Assembly (NCBI RefSeq): GCF_014844095.1
Contig: NZ_CP062163.1
Coordinates: 3,319,501 to 3,383,500 of the forward strand
Direction of reading: 5' to 3'
Length of the DNA stretch: 64,000 nucleotides
From: Brevibacillus sp. JNUCC-41
Lineage (GTDB): Bacteria; Bacillota; Bacilli; Bacillales; DSM-1321
Shown here: in pieces, positions 8,633 to 18,458 of the stretch
Layout: each line of letters starts with the position of its first letter
Position numbering within the stretch: the stretch's first letter is position 1
The notes under the pieces: generated by a model
What the model saw: only the letters and a program-made list of their open reading frames with translations
What the model was told of the DNA's origin: nothing
The model's database searches: none
Program-made: the position numbers and the translations under genes

Positions 8633-8868
8633 TGACGAAGAAGAGTACCTTAATGATGTTCTGCAGAGAGCCAGTGGTTGCTGAAAACTGGTGAACGAAT
8701 TTAAGCGAATGGACTTCCGAGCCCCAAACCGAAACGGATGAACGGAGTAGGCTTTGGCGATTATCTCATCGTTAGTGGAGATAGGCATGTTAATGCCGTA
8801 AAGTGAGCTAATTTAGCTAATTAAGGTGGTACCACGGGTTCCTCGTCCTTTGGATGAGGGGCCTTTTT
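8633..8868 (+). promoter_or_regulatory. T-box riboswitch 1, tRNA-Trp specific
   Basis: Stem I carries the AGAGAG motif (8665 region) and the GGTTGCTGAAAACTGG distal part. The specifier reads UGG (8710-8712) in the context GAATGGACTT, which decodes tryptophan. The T-box sequence AAGGTGGTACCACGG (8823-8837) pairs with uncharged tRNA 3' end. A 12-bp terminator (8837-8848 with 8852-8863) and five T follow. Uncharged tRNA-Trp would favour the antiterminator and let transcription continue to the second T-box. Confidence 0.93.
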
Positions 8869-8898
8869 GCGTTTTTATGGAAATGATAATTAAATCTA

Positions 8899-9161
8899 TG
8901 AATGAGAGTAGTAATCTTTTTAGATGCGTAACAGAGAGCCGGGATAGGTGGAAACCGGTACGATATAAGAAGATGAATGGACTTATGAGTGGTTTCTTGA
9001 AATAAGTAGGGAAACTCGGCTGCCACCGTTAAAGGGTAATCGCAAGAATTTTTCATTTCTTGCTTGAGAGGGAAAAATGATACGTTTTTCCAACTTGAGG
9101 TGGCACCGCGGTTTACCGTCCTCTGCAGACACATATTTGTGTGTTTGCAGGGGACTTTTTT
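8899..9161 (+). promoter_or_regulatory. T-box riboswitch 2, tRNA-Trp specific
   Basis: A second full T-box in series. It has the AGAGAG motif, specifier UGG at 8978-8980, again as GAATGGACTT, and the T-box sequence GAGGTGGCACCGCGG (9097-9111). The terminator has a long stem (GTCCTCTGCAGACACA with TGTGTGTTTGCAGGGGAC) and six T (9156-9161). It ends about 135 nt before trpE. Polymerase must pass both terminators, which would give a steep response to tRNA charging. Confidence 0.93.
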
Positions 9162-9296
9162 ATTGGGATTTCAATATATATACCTTTTAGAAAAAATCAA
9201 AAAACCAGAGGAAATGAAAACTCCGGCACTTGGCCATAAGGGTTTTCCCTTCCAGGGGTTTATAAGAGAGCATAAGAATCGGGAGGGAATTGAAGG

Positions 9297-10691
9297 ATGA
9301 ATAATTTGGATGAAAAAAAAATACTCCGTTTCAAGATGGACACGATTGAAGGGGATATCCACACACCCATTGCCATATTTCAGAAATTAGATGGTGACCA
9401 GAAGTTTTTATTGGAAAGCTCGAATTCGCATCACGACAACGGCCGCTACTCTTATCTAGGTTCAAAACCTTATCTGGAGGTGACATCACTTGCTGGCCAA
9501 GTAAATGTGAAAGATACTGAAACAGGTGATCAAATTGTAAAGAACATCAATATCATCGAGTTTCTCAAAAACGAATTATTAGTGGAGATAGGAGAGGTTC
9601 CCATACATCTTCCGCCATTTAACGGTGGTGCAATCGGATATATGGGCTATGATATCATTCGTCTTTATGAAAATATAGGTCCGGTGCCTCCTGATTCTCT
9701 GCAAATGCCTGATGCTCATTTTCTCTTTTATAAAGAACTGTATATATTCGATCATGTTCTGCAGAAAATCCATCTTTTGACTGCGGAAGAGGATAGTGAA
9801 AAAAGTTTATTGGGGATGAAGGAAAAAATCAATCAGGCAAGCAAACCGTCAAAGGAAATATCGTCGGAATATTTGGAATTCAAATCGAATTTCAGTCAGG
9901 ATGAATTCGAGAAAATGGTCCTTGAAGTTAAATCAGCGATAATAGCTGGTGAAGTGTTCCAAGTTGTTTTATCACAAAGGTTCAAAGCGGACTTCGATGG
10001 GGAGCCTTTCGATGCCTACCGTCGTTTGCGTTTAGCCAACCCTTCTCCTTATATGTTTTATATAGAATTTGGTGATTATACAATTATTGGGTCGTCTCCT
10101 GAAAGTTTGATCAGCGTTTCATCAGGAATGGTTCATGTTAATCCCATTGCCGGTACAAGGCCGAGAGGGAAAACGGATGAAGAAGATAAAGGCTTCGAAA
10201 AAAGCCTGCTGATGGATGAAAAGGAACTTGCCGAGCATAAGATGCTTGTTGATTTGGGCAGGAATGATCTTGGCAGAGTTTGCGAAATCGGTTCAATCCA
10301 CCTTACCGAGGAAATGGAAATTCAAAGATATCAGCATGTCATGCATATTGCTTCGAAGGTTAGCGGAAAGCTTAGGGAAGGGTTCACGAGTTTAGATGCG
10401 CTGACGGTCTGCCTCCCTGCCGGAACAGTCTCCGGTGCTCCAAAAATCAGGGCAATGGAGCTGATCAATGAACTGGAAAATTGTAAACGGGGGATGTATT
10501 CGGGCTCGATAGGGTTCATAGGTTTTGGAGGGGATCTTGATATGGCTTTAGCGATTAGGACGATGATCATTAAAGATGGCAAAGCCTATGTACAGGCAGG
10601 GGCTGGAATTGTATATGATTCAGACCCAAAAACGGAATTTGAAGAAACACAAAATAAAGCACGCGCTTTAATGGAGGTTCACACAAAATGA
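9297..10691 (+). CDS. trpE: Anthranilate synthase component I
   Basis: Converts chorismate, with ammonia from TrpG, to anthranilate: the first committed step of tryptophan synthesis. 464 aa. The chorismate-binding domain fills the C-terminal half with SPYMFYIEFGDYTIIGSSPE, NPIAGTRPRG and the DLGRNDLGRV motif; PAGTVSGAPK lies near residue 378. An N-terminal LLESSN element matches the tryptophan feedback site in TrpE. Start ATG 9297 has GGGAGG ahead. It overlaps trpG by 4 nt (ATGA). First gene of a complete operon. Confidence 0.95.
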   Translation: MNNLDEKKILRFKMDTIEGDIHTPIAIFQKLDGDQKFLLESSNSHHDNGRYSYLGSKPYLEVTSLAGQVNVKDTETGDQIVKNINIIEFLKNELLVEIGEVPIHLPPFNGGAIGYMGYDIIRLYENIGPVPPDSLQMPDAHFLFYKELYIFDHVLQKIHLLTAEEDSEKSLLGMKEKINQASKPSKEISSEYLEFKSNFSQDEFEKMVLEVKSAIIAGEVFQVVLSQRFKADFDGEPFDAYRRLRLANPSPYMFYIEFGDYTIIGSSPESLISVSSGMVHVNPIAGTRPRGKTDEEDKGFEKSLLMDEKELAEHKMLVDLGRNDLGRVCEIGSIHLTEEMEIQRYQHVMHIASKVSGKLREGFTSLDALTVCLPAGTVSGAPKIRAMELINELENCKRGMYSGSIGFIGFGGDLDMALAIRTMIIKDGKAYVQAGAGIVYDSDPKTEFEETQNKARALMEVHTK

Positions 10692-11293
10692 TTTTATTAA
10701 TTGATAACTATGACTCGTTCACTTATAACCTTTATCAATATTTAGGAGAAGTGGAAAAAGAAATCATAGTAAAAAGGAATGACGAAATCACCATTGCGGA
10801 AATTGAGGAACTGAATCCAATGGCAATTGTCATTTCCCCGGGACCCGGCAGGCCGGAAGATGCTGGTATCAGTATGGAAATCATCCGTAATTTTTATGAG
10901 AAGGTTCCGCTATTGGGCATTTGTTTGGGGCATCAGGCCATTGGGGCAGTTTTTGGTGCGAATGTGGTTGGAGCGAAACAAATCATGCATGGGAAAACAT
11001 CGGTTATCGAACATGATGGAACAGGTGTATTTGCCAAACAAGACTTACAATTCCCGGTAATGCGTTACCATTCCCTTGTAGTTGAAAGGGCGAGTTTGCC
11101 AGATGAACTGACTGTGACGGCAGTAGCGATGGATGATGGGGAGATCATGGCCCTGAAACATCAAGAATTCCCGCTTTACGGTTTACAGTTCCACCCTGAA
11201 TCAATAGGGACGAAAATCGGCAAGGAATTATTACATCAATTTTATGAGATTGCGGGAACCTTCCAATCTGAAAAGGAACAATCCATCCTATAA
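10688..11293 (+). CDS. trpG: Anthranilate synthase component II (glutamine amidotransferase)
   Basis: Class I glutamine amidotransferase, 201 aa, supplying ammonia to TrpE. It shows [10 protein letters not shown] at the N-terminus, [11 protein letters not shown], the nucleophile in [10 protein letters not shown] (Cys near residue 79) and the His-Glu pair in FHPESIGT. In B. subtilis this job is done by PabA encoded in the folate operon; here a copy sits inside the trp operon. It may still serve aminodeoxychorismate synthase if no separate pabA exists, which the window cannot show. Confidence 0.93.
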   Translation: MILLIDNYDSFTYNLYQYLGEVEKEIIVKRNDEITIAEIEELNPMAIVISPGPGRPEDAGISMEIIRNFYEKVPLLGICLGHQAIGAVFGANVVGAKQIMHGKTSVIEHDGTGVFAKQDLQFPVMRYHSLVVERASLPDELTVTAVAMDDGEIMALKHQEFPLYGLQFHPESIGTKIGKELLHQFYEIAGTFQSEKEQSIL

Positions 11294-11319
11294 AACAAAA
11301 ACGACTGGGGGAGTTAGCG

Positions 11320-12342
11320 GTGAAGGAGTATTTAGCGAAGTTAGCAGAGCGTCAAACATTGACGGAAGAAGAGATGAGCAGAGCAGCCCAAGCGTTATTT
11401 TCCAAAGATATCACCGAAAGCGAGATGGCAGCTTTCATCATTGCCCTAAAATCCAAAGGGGAAACGGCAGGTGAAATAGCAAGCCTTGTCAGAGTCATGA
11501 GAAAAGAAGCAAGAAGTGTACGAACAAGCTCTCTTAATGTGATGGATAATTGCGGAACGGGAGGAGATGGGTCACAAAGCTTCAATATTAGTACAGCATC
11601 AGCCTTCGTACTTGCCGGGGCCGGTGTCAAGGTTGCCAAACATGGAAACCGCAGCATTTCAAGCAGAACGGGGAGTGCGGATGTATTGGAAGAATTAGGT
11701 GTCAATTTGTACTTGGAGCCTGACATGTTAAAAGAACTGTTGGAGGAAAATGGAATCACATTCTTGTTTGCCCCATCGGTCCACCCTAATATTGCACGGA
11801 TTATGAAAGTGAGAAAAGAACTGAAAATCCCGACGATATTTAATCTAATAGGTCCTCTGACAAATCCAGTGCAACTCGACACGCAATTAATGGGAATCAA
11901 TCGACGTGATATGCTCGAGCTTTTTGCGGAAGTCCTACATAAATTAGGCAGGAAACGCGCGGTCGTGATTAATGGCGCCGGGTTTATGGATGAAGCGAGC
12001 CTACAGGGTGAAAATTCACTCGTGCTTTTGGAGCAAGGGGATATCATTCCCTTTACGCTGCACCCTGAAGAAGTGGATCTGCCGGTTTACGGAAATGATG
12101 CCATTCGCGGCGGTGACGCCAAACAAAATGCCGATATCATGCTTAGGCTTCTCAAAGGGGAAAAAGGGGCCTATCGTGATACCGTTTTATTGAATGCTGG
12201 ATTGGGATTATACGCACATGGTACGGCAACAACGATCAAAAAAGGGATCTCCATGGCTAAAGAAAGCCTTGATAGCGGATCGGCACTTGCGAAGTTAGAA
12301 AATCTGATTGCTTTTGGCAATAGAAATAAGGTGGTCATGTAA
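11320..12342 (+). CDS. trpD: Anthranilate phosphoribosyltransferase
   Basis: Joins anthranilate to PRPP to give phosphoribosylanthranilate. 340 aa. The PRPP and metal sites show as [16 protein letters not shown] near residue 79 and [15 protein letters not shown] near 108; [10 protein letters not shown] follows. Start GTG 11320 has GGGGGAG about 6 nt ahead. Its last base is shared with the trpC start (TAATG), so translation is coupled. Confidence 0.95.
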   Translation: MKEYLAKLAERQTLTEEEMSRAAQALFSKDITESEMAAFIIALKSKGETAGEIASLVRVMRKEARSVRTSSLNVMDNCGTGGDGSQSFNISTASAFVLAGAGVKVAKHGNRSISSRTGSADVLEELGVNLYLEPDMLKELLEENGITFLFAPSVHPNIARIMKVRKELKIPTIFNLIGPLTNPVQLDTQLMGINRRDMLELFAEVLHKLGRKRAVVINGAGFMDEASLQGENSLVLLEQGDIIPFTLHPEEVDLPVYGNDAIRGGDAKQNADIMLRLLKGEKGAYRDTVLLNAGLGLYAHGTATTIKKGISMAKESLDSGSALAKLENLIAFGNRNKVVM

Positions 12343-13118
12343 TGGAAAATATCTTAACGAAAATCATCGAACAGAAAAAGGCGGAAGTCGCAAAATTAAA
12401 AGAAAGGGGCTTAGACGATTCGGTAATGATCAACATAGTCAGACCATCTTTGGTGGAGAATTTGAAAACGGCGAAATCAATGGCGGTTATCGCGGAAATA
12501 AAACGGGCTTCCCCTTCAAAAGGGGATATTAAAATCAATGTAAATCCGGTCGAGCAGGCCCTTTCATATGAAAGCGGCGGAGCGGCAGCGATATCCGTAT
12601 TGACGGATGAGGTTTTCTTTAAAGGATCGATTGCAGATTTGAGAAGCGTAAGCGAGGCCATACAGATTCCCAGATTGTGCAAAGATTTCATCATCGATGA
12701 AGTACAAATCGATCGCGCCCATCAAGCTGGTGCCACTATCATTCTATTGATTGTCGCAGCACTTTCTAAAGAGCGCCTTCATGAATTATATCAATATGCA
12801 AAAAGAAAAGGGCTTGAAGTATTGACGGAAATCCATGATGAAGCCGAACTGGAACGGGCTCTAGAGCTGAATGCAGAGCTAATAGGGATTAACAATCGGA
12901 ATTTAAAGACTTTCAAAGTGGATTTGGCTGTAACGGAACGATTGGCGAAGTTACTTGATCCAAAACACCATATCATTATCAGTGAAAGTGGAATCAAAAC
13001 AAAAGAAGACGTGATGCGTGTGAAGGAAGCTGGTGCAAAAGCTATTTTAGTCGGGGAGACACTGATGACTGCGTCAAATCTTCCGCAAACGATGGCCGAA
13101 CTGCAAATGAGTATATAA
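12342..13118 (+). CDS. trpC: Indole-3-glycerol phosphate synthase
   Basis: Closes the ring of CdRP to indole-3-glycerol phosphate. 258 aa TIM barrel. The substrate-site motif AEIKRASPSKGDI is near residue 50, followed by CKDFIIDE with the catalytic Lys near 110, LIGINNRNLKTF near 180 and VGETLM at the end. It stands alone, not fused to trpF. It overlaps trpD by one base, and trpF starts 10 nt after its stop. Confidence 0.95.
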   Translation: MENILTKIIEQKKAEVAKLKERGLDDSVMINIVRPSLVENLKTAKSMAVIAEIKRASPSKGDIKINVNPVEQALSYESGGAAAISVLTDEVFFKGSIADLRSVSEAIQIPRLCKDFIIDEVQIDRAHQAGATIILLIVAALSKERLHELYQYAKRKGLEVLTEIHDEAELERALELNAELIGINNRNLKTFKVDLAVTERLAKLLDPKHHIIISESGIKTKEDVMRVKEAGAKAILVGETLMTASNLPQTMAELQMSI

Positions 13119-13128
13119 GGAGATTAAT

Positions 13129-13743
13129 ATGTTAGTGAAAATCTGTGGGATAAAGACATTGGCAGACGCCCAGACTGCTGTTGAATCAGGGGCAGACTTC
13201 ATTGGTTTCATTTTTGCCGAGAGTAGCAGGAAGGTTGAGCCAGAGATAGTAGGAGAATTCGCGGCGAATCTAGCTGGACAGGTTAAAAAAGTCGGAGTGT
13301 TTGCCAATCAAACTGAACAAGAAGTGATAAAAAGTGCCGAAATCGCAGGGTTGGATTATATTCAGCTTCATGGTAACGAGTCTGCCAGCTTTGCCCGCAG
13401 GATGCCCCTACCGGTGATAAAGGCCTTTGCCGTCAATTCAGTGAAAGACCTTGAAAACCTTCATGAATACCCAGCGGATTATCTATTAGTAGATATTCCT
13501 AAGATTTCATCTGGAAAGGGATTGACTTTGGATTGGAATATGATCCGAAAAGCGGATCTGCCACCCGGGAAGGTAATTCTAGCGGGTGGGCTGACTCCGG
13601 AAAATGTCGGAAAAGCGATTAATGCCGTTTCACCATTCGCAGTTGACGTAGCCAGCGGCGTTGAAACAAACGGATTAAAAGATGCCGTAAAAATAAAGGC
13701 ATTTATTAATGAGGCAAAATATACAGCCGGAAAAGAGGAATGA
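13129..13743 (+). CDS. trpF: Phosphoribosylanthranilate isomerase
   Basis: Amadori rearrangement of PRA to CdRP. 204 aa TIM barrel. VKICGIKT at the N-terminus carries the catalytic Cys near residue 6; DYIQLHGNE, a phosphate loop in LAGGLTPENV and DVASGVETNGLKD with the catalytic Asp complete the pattern. AAGGAG stands 7 nt ahead of ATG 13129. Separate trpC and trpF genes are usual in Firmicutes. Confidence 0.94.
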   Translation: MLVKICGIKTLADAQTAVESGADFIGFIFAESSRKVEPEIVGEFAANLAGQVKKVGVFANQTEQEVIKSAEIAGLDYIQLHGNESASFARRMPLPVIKAFAVNSVKDLENLHEYPADYLLVDIPKISSGKGLTLDWNMIRKADLPPGKVILAGGLTPENVGKAINAVSPFAVDVASGVETNGLKDAVKIKAFINEAKYTAGKEE

Positions 13744-13747
13744 ATAG

Positions 13748-14953
13748 ATGAACACTTATACACAGCCTGATAAAACTGGACATTTTGGAGCATATGGAGG
13801 CCGTTTCGTTCCGGAAACTTTAATGGCGGCGATTACGGAGCTTGAAGAAGTATATGAACAATCTAAAAATGATCCTGAATTCCAAAGGCAGCTAAATTAT
13901 TACCTGAAACAATATATCGGACGGGAAACACCACTTTATTTTGCGGAGAACTTGACACGGCTTGCTGGAGGTGCAGATATTTATCTGAAGCGAGAAGACT
14001 TGAATCATACCGGAGCCCACAAAATAAACAATACGATCGGTCAGGCTTTGCTGACTCAGAAAATGGGCAAGAAAAAGGTGATTGCCGAAACGGGTGCAGG
14101 ACAGCATGGGGTTGCAACGGCGACTGTGTGTGCTTTGCTGAAGCTGGAATGCATCATCTTTATGGGAGAAGAAGATATCAGGAGACAGAAATTGAATGTA
14201 TTCAGGATGGAGCTTTTGGGAGCCAAGGTCATATCTGTATCACAAGGTAGCCGGACACTGAAGGATGCAGTGAATGAGGCGTTACGATATTGGGTGGCGA
14301 ATGTGGATGACACCCACTATATAATGGGATCGGTTCTTGGTCCGCATCCATTCCCCGTTATTGTACGTGATTTTCAAAGCGTGATAGGAAATGAAACAAA
14401 GCGTCAATATTCGGAAGCGGTTCATTCCCTACCGGATGCAGTAGTCGCTTGCATAGGCGGAGGAAGTAATGCAATGGGAATGTTCTATCCCTTCATTGAG
14501 GATGAAACGGTAAAATTATACGGAGTGGAAGCGGCAGGGCATGGACTTGAAACACCATTACACGCTTCAAGTTTGACTAAGGGGAAACCTGGGGTGCTCC
14601 ACGGGGCATTCATGTATGTACTGCAGAACGAGGACGGTCAGATCCAGGAGGCGCATTCAATTTCAGCAGGTTTGGATTATCCAGGGGTAGGGCCTGAACA
14701 TAGTTACTTAAAAGATACAAATCGGGTTGAATATACTTCAGTAACCGATGATGAAGCCTTGGAAGCTTTAGCGATGCTTTCCAGGGAGGAAGGGATCATC
14801 CCAGCTTTAGAAAGTTCACATGCCATTTCCTACGGTTTAAAGCTTGCTAAAGAAATGGAAAAAGGAACAGGACTGGTGATTTGCCTGTCCGGCCGTGGTG
14901 ATAAGGATGTTGAAACGGTCCAATCATTGATGGGGGGTAGTGAACATGAATAA
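13748..14953 (+). CDS. trpB: Tryptophan synthase beta chain
   Basis: PLP enzyme that condenses indole with serine to tryptophan. 401 aa. GRFVPETLM near the N-terminus; PLP lysine in HTGAHKINN near residue 90; substrate loop [15 protein letters not shown] phosphate loop [25 protein letters not shown]. This is the TrpA-dependent TrpB1 form by its motifs. The last bases overlap the trpA start, fitting coupled production of the alpha2beta2 complex. Confidence 0.96.
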   Translation: MNTYTQPDKTGHFGAYGGRFVPETLMAAITELEEVYEQSKNDPEFQRQLNYYLKQYIGRETPLYFAENLTRLAGGADIYLKREDLNHTGAHKINNTIGQALLTQKMGKKKVIAETGAGQHGVATATVCALLKLECIIFMGEEDIRRQKLNVFRMELLGAKVISVSQGSRTLKDAVNEALRYWVANVDDTHYIMGSVLGPHPFPVIVRDFQSVIGNETKRQYSEAVHSLPDAVVACIGGGSNAMGMFYPFIEDETVKLYGVEAAGHGLETPLHASSLTKGKPGVLHGAFMYVLQNEDGQIQEAHSISAGLDYPGVGPEHSYLKDTNRVEYTSVTDDEALEALAMLSREEGIIPALESSHAISYGLKLAKEMEKGTGLVICLSGRGDKDVETVQSLMGGSEHE

Positions 14954-15725
14954 ATTAACAAATGCGCTTGAAGAATGTCAAACAAAGAAGGAAAAAGCAT
15001 TCATCCCTTATATAATGGCAGGGGATGGAGGTCTTGAACGGTTAAAGAGCCAGCTTCTTTTCCTTGAAAACAGCGGTGCGACTGCCGTCGAACTAGGTAT
15101 ACCATTCTCTGACCCTGTCGCTGACGGACCGGTTATCCAACAAGCAGGCATCAGATCTTTGGAAAATGGAACAACTTTAAAAGATGTCCTGAAAAAAGTA
15201 ATGGAAATCAAAAGTGAAGTGACCATCCCAATTATTTTAATGGGATATACGAATTCTATCCTGGCATATGGACTTAAAGAGTTTACGAATGACTGTCTCC
15301 ATGCAGGGATTTCCGGGTGCATCATCCCCGATTTACCGATTGAAGAGGAAGCCATCTTTTCATCAATCAAAACTGCAGGGATCGTTCTTATCCGACTTGT
15401 GACACTCACGTCTTCGAAAGAACGTATCACTGAGATTACTGCAGGGGCGGAGGGATTCATCTACGCGGTTACTGTCAAAGGCATTACGGGTGCCCGTGAC
15501 GCCTTTGGGGAAGAACTTGGAGGCTATTTGAAGAAGGTAAAAGAGATAAGTCCGGTTCCCGTTCTTGCTGGGTTCGGCATATCGACGCCAGATCATGTCC
15601 GTGATGCAGTACAATACTGCGATGGTGTCATTGTCGGCAGCAAGATCATCGAATGCTTGGAAACTGGTAAGGAAGATCAAATTGGTGATTTGATACAAGC
15701 AAGCAAAGGAGTAGCGCAGAAATAA
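14946..15725 (+). CDS. trpA: Tryptophan synthase alpha chain
   Basis: Splits indole-3-glycerol phosphate into indole and glyceraldehyde 3-phosphate and channels indole to TrpB. About 259 aa. [10 protein letters not shown] near the N-terminus; [18 protein letters not shown] with the catalytic Glu and Asp; [22 protein letters not shown] near the C-terminus. I choose ATG 14946 with GGGGGG 8 nt ahead. GTG 14940, six bases earlier, is too close to that site. The start lies within trpB. Last gene of the operon. Confidence 0.94.
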   Translation: MNKLTNALEECQTKKEKAFIPYIMAGDGGLERLKSQLLFLENSGATAVELGIPFSDPVADGPVIQQAGIRSLENGTTLKDVLKKVMEIKSEVTIPIILMGYTNSILAYGLKEFTNDCLHAGISGCIIPDLPIEEEAIFSSIKTAGIVLIRLVTLTSSKERITEITAGAEGFIYAVTVKGITGARDAFGEELGGYLKKVKEISPVPVLAGFGISTPDHVRDAVQYCDGVIVGSKIIECLETGKEDQIGDLIQASKGVAQK

Positions 15726-15728
15726 GGA

Positions 15729-15757
15729 AAGGAGAGCCGCCAAGGCTCTCCTTTTTT
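15729..15757 (+). terminator. Terminator of the trp operon
   Basis: AAGGAGAGCC pairs with GGCTCTCCTT around a 5-nt loop and is followed by a T-run, 3 nt after the trpA stop. The convergent yktB gene ends at 15815. Confidence 0.92.
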
Positions 15758-15814
15758 CTTAACCAGTTTAATTTAAGGCATCCGATATTCAATTCGAATA
15801 CGAAGCAACTGTGT

Positions 15815-16435
15815 TTAATTTAATTGATATAAGGGTAAAAGATGTTCAAACGCATCTTGAATGGTTTGAATGAATTCATCATCTTTTAACTTAATGGCGT
15901 CATCACGTGAAATTTTTATACCGCAAAGGATTTCGGCTTTTTTTACAGTTTGTAAACGAGTGAACATTGAATTCAAATCATCTACTCCAAGACCACCATG
16001 AGTGATGACATCAGGTTTTGTATGGTCCATTGACCAAACATAATGGGAGGGAATGCTATTCACCAATTGGCCTGCCTGCTGCTCCAGTCGCTTTCCGATT
16101 TCAGTTTTATTAGGGGCTTCATAAATCACGGCATACCAGATGAACATATGCGTTTCCCATAACCCGATTTGGAAATGCGGCATCATTTTATAACCTCTGC
16201 TATTGGCAGCGAAAGCAACCCAAGTATCTTTAGGAGGATTCACTGACCGTCTGGCATGCTTTGCAACATGAGGGTGCATTTCATCGCCGATCATAACTGA
16301 CAGTTTTTGAGAAAAGTGCTCTCCAAGTGCATGTAATTTGGGCTGGATCCGTTCTTTTAAAGCGTCCATGCGCGGTTCCAAACCATCAATTTTAAAAACA
16401 TCAAAATCATTTGCTGTAAAACTTGCTATATTCAT
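15815..16435 (-). CDS. yktB: UPF0637/DUF1054 family protein YktB
   Basis: Soluble protein, about 206 aa, unknown function; matches YktB (UPF0637) from memory through FTANDFDVFKIDGLEPRM and the GLWETHMFIWYAVIYE segment. Start ATG 16435 (minus strand): AGGAGA then lies 8 nt ahead, while ATG 16441 would be only 2 nt from it. In B. subtilis yktA and yktB are neighbours; here the trp operon separates them and yktB faces it. Confidence 0.88.
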   Translation of the reverse strand: MNIASFTANDFDVFKIDGLEPRMDALKERIQPKLHALGEHFSQKLSVMIGDEMHPHVAKHARRSVNPPKDTWVAFAANSRGYKMMPHFQIGLWETHMFIWYAVIYEAPNKTEIGKRLEQQAGQLVNSIPSHYVWSMDHTKPDVITHGGLGVDDLNSMFTRLQTVKKAEILCGIKISRDDAIKLKDDEFIQTIQDAFEHLLPLYQLN

Positions 16436-16629
16436 TTTCATCTCTCCTACCGTAATATCTGCACATATTGTAGCATAAGTAAAAGTAAAATTTAAAAAAT
16501 ACGATTTGGGTTGGCAATGTAAATTTCCTTATAGGTTATAACACAAATTAGTTGCTATTTGAGGTAGGAAGTCATATGATAAGATAAATTCAGAAAATTA
16601 CGTTAATTGATGAAGGGAGAATGTTAATT

Positions 16630-16827
16630 ATGAAACAAGTCATGAACCAAGCATTAAAAGCTAAAGAAGTTGAAAGACATAGAGCTGCAGTGTTAAGGAT
16701 GGAAATGGACTATGAATTAGCAACCCTTTTTGAAGCTATCGGTGAAGAAAATGACCAAAAGAGGTCACAATGCAAGCAAAGGCTAGAACGCATCCGCTTG
16801 GAATTGTTGAAATTGAAAGCCTTGTAA
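16630..16827 (+). CDS. ykzI: Small helical protein YkzI-like
   Basis: About 65 aa, highly charged and predicted to be nearly all helix or coiled coil (RMEMDYELATLFEAI, then KQRLERIRLELLKLK). No known function. The name rests mainly on its place between yktB and suhB, where B. subtilis has ykzI. I prefer ATG 16630, about 10 nt after GAAGGGAG; ATG 16621 is only 1-2 nt from it. Confidence 0.72.
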   Translation: MKQVMNQALKAKEVERHRAAVLRMEMDYELATLFEAIGEENDQKRSQCKQRLERIRLELLKLKAL

Positions 16828-16908
16828 ATGATTGGCTGCAGAGATCTTGAAGGAGAATGAATAAAGGAAATGAATCAATTTCAATACAAGGAATTTTATT
16901 ATAGATGA

Positions 16909-16948
16909 ACGGACACTTTATTTATTAAAAATAATGTGTCCGTTTTTC
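16909..16948 (+). terminator. Terminator after ykzI
   Basis: ACGGACAC (16909-16916) pairs with GTGTCCGT (16936-16943) and A/T pairs extend the stem inward; a T-run follows. Confidence 0.85.
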
Positions 16949-17237
16949 ATTAAATGTCCAATATATAATAAGAAAGTATTTTATTTTGTCCAGCTCCCTT
17001 TAATAAGGAAGGGAAACGTTAATTCAAATTGATTTGAAAAGTATTTGTGCTCGCTAGCTCATAATTGCAAAACCGATTAAAGGATGGGTGGTCACAAGGA
17101 GCCGTCTTTCCTTATATATTTAAAAAAAATGGAAAATTTAAGATGTTAAAAACTTGAAGGCAAGCTATATTTGCTTTAATCTTTAGAAAAGGATCATTTT
17201 AATGTAGTTTCTGATCACAAAGGACGGGGATATTATA
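16949..17237. other. Non-coding gap upstream of suhB
   Basis: AT-rich with no coding frame that has a ribosome site. It must hold the suhB promoter, but I see no near-consensus pair. A small dyad-like AAGGATGGGTGG ... TTTCCTT is present; nothing else can be supported. Confidence 0.5.
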
Positions 17238-18041
17238 ATGGCATCTGTCAAGGAAATGGATACATATGCGAAGTTATGGATGAAAGAGGCGGGTACTAGG
17301 CTAAGGGCGTCCTTTAAAACCAAGTTGAATATTGAAATGAAAACGAATCCGAATGATTTGGTTACTAATATGGATAAGGGGATAGAAAAGTTTTTTTGTG
17401 AAAAAATCAACGAAGTGTTCCCTGAACACCGCATATTCGGGGAAGAGGGAATGGGCAATGATATTAAAGACCTAAAAGGTACTGTGTGGATCATCGATCC
17501 AATTGATGGAACATTGAATTTCATTCATCAACAGAGGAATTTTGCAATTTCCCTTGGGGTTTATGTGGATGGCATCGGAAAGATCGGCATGGTTTATGAT
17601 GTCTTTAGTGATGAATTATATCATGCGATTAAGGGGCAAGGAGCATTTCTGAATGATCAAAGGCTGCCATCCCTAGAAGAGGCATCAGTAAGCAAAGCGA
17701 TAATTTCCATTAATGCAAGCTGGGTAACGGAAAACCGAAGGATCGATCCGAATCTTTTGGCACCGCTAGTTCGGGATGCACGGGGGACACGTTCTTATGG
17801 CTCCGCAGCATTGGAGCTTGCTTTCGTCGCAGCTGGAAGGATAGATGCATACATAACCATGAGACTCATGCCCTGGGACTTTGCCGGAGGAGTTTTACTG
17901 GTTGAGGAAGTGGGCGGGGAAGTTAGTAATATTAAAGGTGACAAATTGGACTTTATAAAAGGTGGCTCACTTTTCGTATCTAAACCAGGGCTCCATAAAG
18001 AAGTATTCGATAAATACTTATCAGGAAATTCCAGTCATTAG
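17238..18041 (+). CDS. suhB: Inositol-1-monophosphatase family phosphatase
   Basis: Mg2+-dependent sugar-phosphatase of the IMPase/FIG superfamily, YktC in B. subtilis. 267 aa. Metal-site motifs are complete: FGEEGMG near residue 75, WIIDPIDGTLNF near 90-100 and MPWDFAGG near 213. It probably hydrolyses inositol monophosphate, but related members also act on NADP or fructose bisphosphate, so the substrate is uncertain. Start ATG 17238 with GGACGGGG ahead. It converges with ylaF through a shared terminator. Confidence 0.9.
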   Translation: MASVKEMDTYAKLWMKEAGTRLRASFKTKLNIEMKTNPNDLVTNMDKGIEKFFCEKINEVFPEHRIFGEEGMGNDIKDLKGTVWIIDPIDGTLNFIHQQRNFAISLGVYVDGIGKIGMVYDVFSDELYHAIKGQGAFLNDQRLPSLEEASVSKAIISINASWVTENRRIDPNLLAPLVRDARGTRSYGSAALELAFVAAGRIDAYITMRLMPWDFAGGVLLVEEVGGEVSNIKGDKLDFIKGGSLFVSKPGLHKEVFDKYLSGNSSH

Positions 18042-18115
18042 AATCAGGGTCTAATTGAAAGCAGTACCACAGTTTGGCACGGATGGATTAAAATGTTCAT
18101 TATGAAATAATTAAC

Positions 18116-18147
18116 AAAAAAAACTCGCTGTCTGTCAGCGAGTTTTT
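18116..18147. terminator. Bidirectional terminator between suhB and ylaF
   Basis: ACTCGCTG and CAGCGAGT form the stem around TCTGT; A-tract on the left and T-tract on the right serve both strands. Confidence 0.88.
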
Positions 18148-18151
18148 CATA

Positions 18152-18334
18152 TTATAACTTCCCGGCTTCGCGCAATTTCTTCTTCTGAGTGAAACCGAAC
18201 CCCATGATTCCGCAAAGAATAACGATTGCAGCTAATATTCCAATCAAGCTCTTCTCAGCAATGAAGATGCCAATGGAGCCGATGCTTGATGTTGCCAATA
18301 CCGCTAATATTAAGAAATTCCATTTAATGTTCAT
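18152..18334 (-). CDS. ylaF: Small membrane protein YlaF (DUF5325-like)
   Basis: About 60 aa with two hydrophobic segments (roughly residues 6-24 and 27-46) and a basic tail KKKLREAGKL; a small integral membrane protein of unknown role. Family name from memory, supported by its place ahead of typA on the opposite strand. Start ATG 18334 has AGGGG about 9 nt ahead; GTG 18343 would begin inside that site. Confidence 0.8.
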   Translation of the reverse strand: MNIKWNFLILAVLATSSIGSIGIFIAEKSLIGILAAIVILCGIMGFGFTQKKKLREAGKL

Positions 18335-18394
18335 TAATATCACCCCTAATATATCTATTGTACATAATTTCTGTATTTGTTTCTAGTATGTTTG

Positions 18395-18403
18395 TGATAT
18401 AAT
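18395..18403 (+). promoter_or_regulatory. Extended -10 promoter of typA
   Basis: TGATATAAT fits the extended -10 pattern TGnTATAAT with a perfect TATAAT at 18398-18403. No good -35 box is seen, as expected for this class. Start near 18410. Confidence 0.6.
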
Positions 18404-18458
18404 ATGTAAGCTAATACTAGTGATACGTTATACACAAACTTTTTTAGGAGTGAATTTT

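Noticed and set aside
8600..9300. Frames of 60-105 codons on both strands in the trp leader
   Set aside because: They run through the T-box stems and terminators, lack ribosome sites and have no protein-like character.
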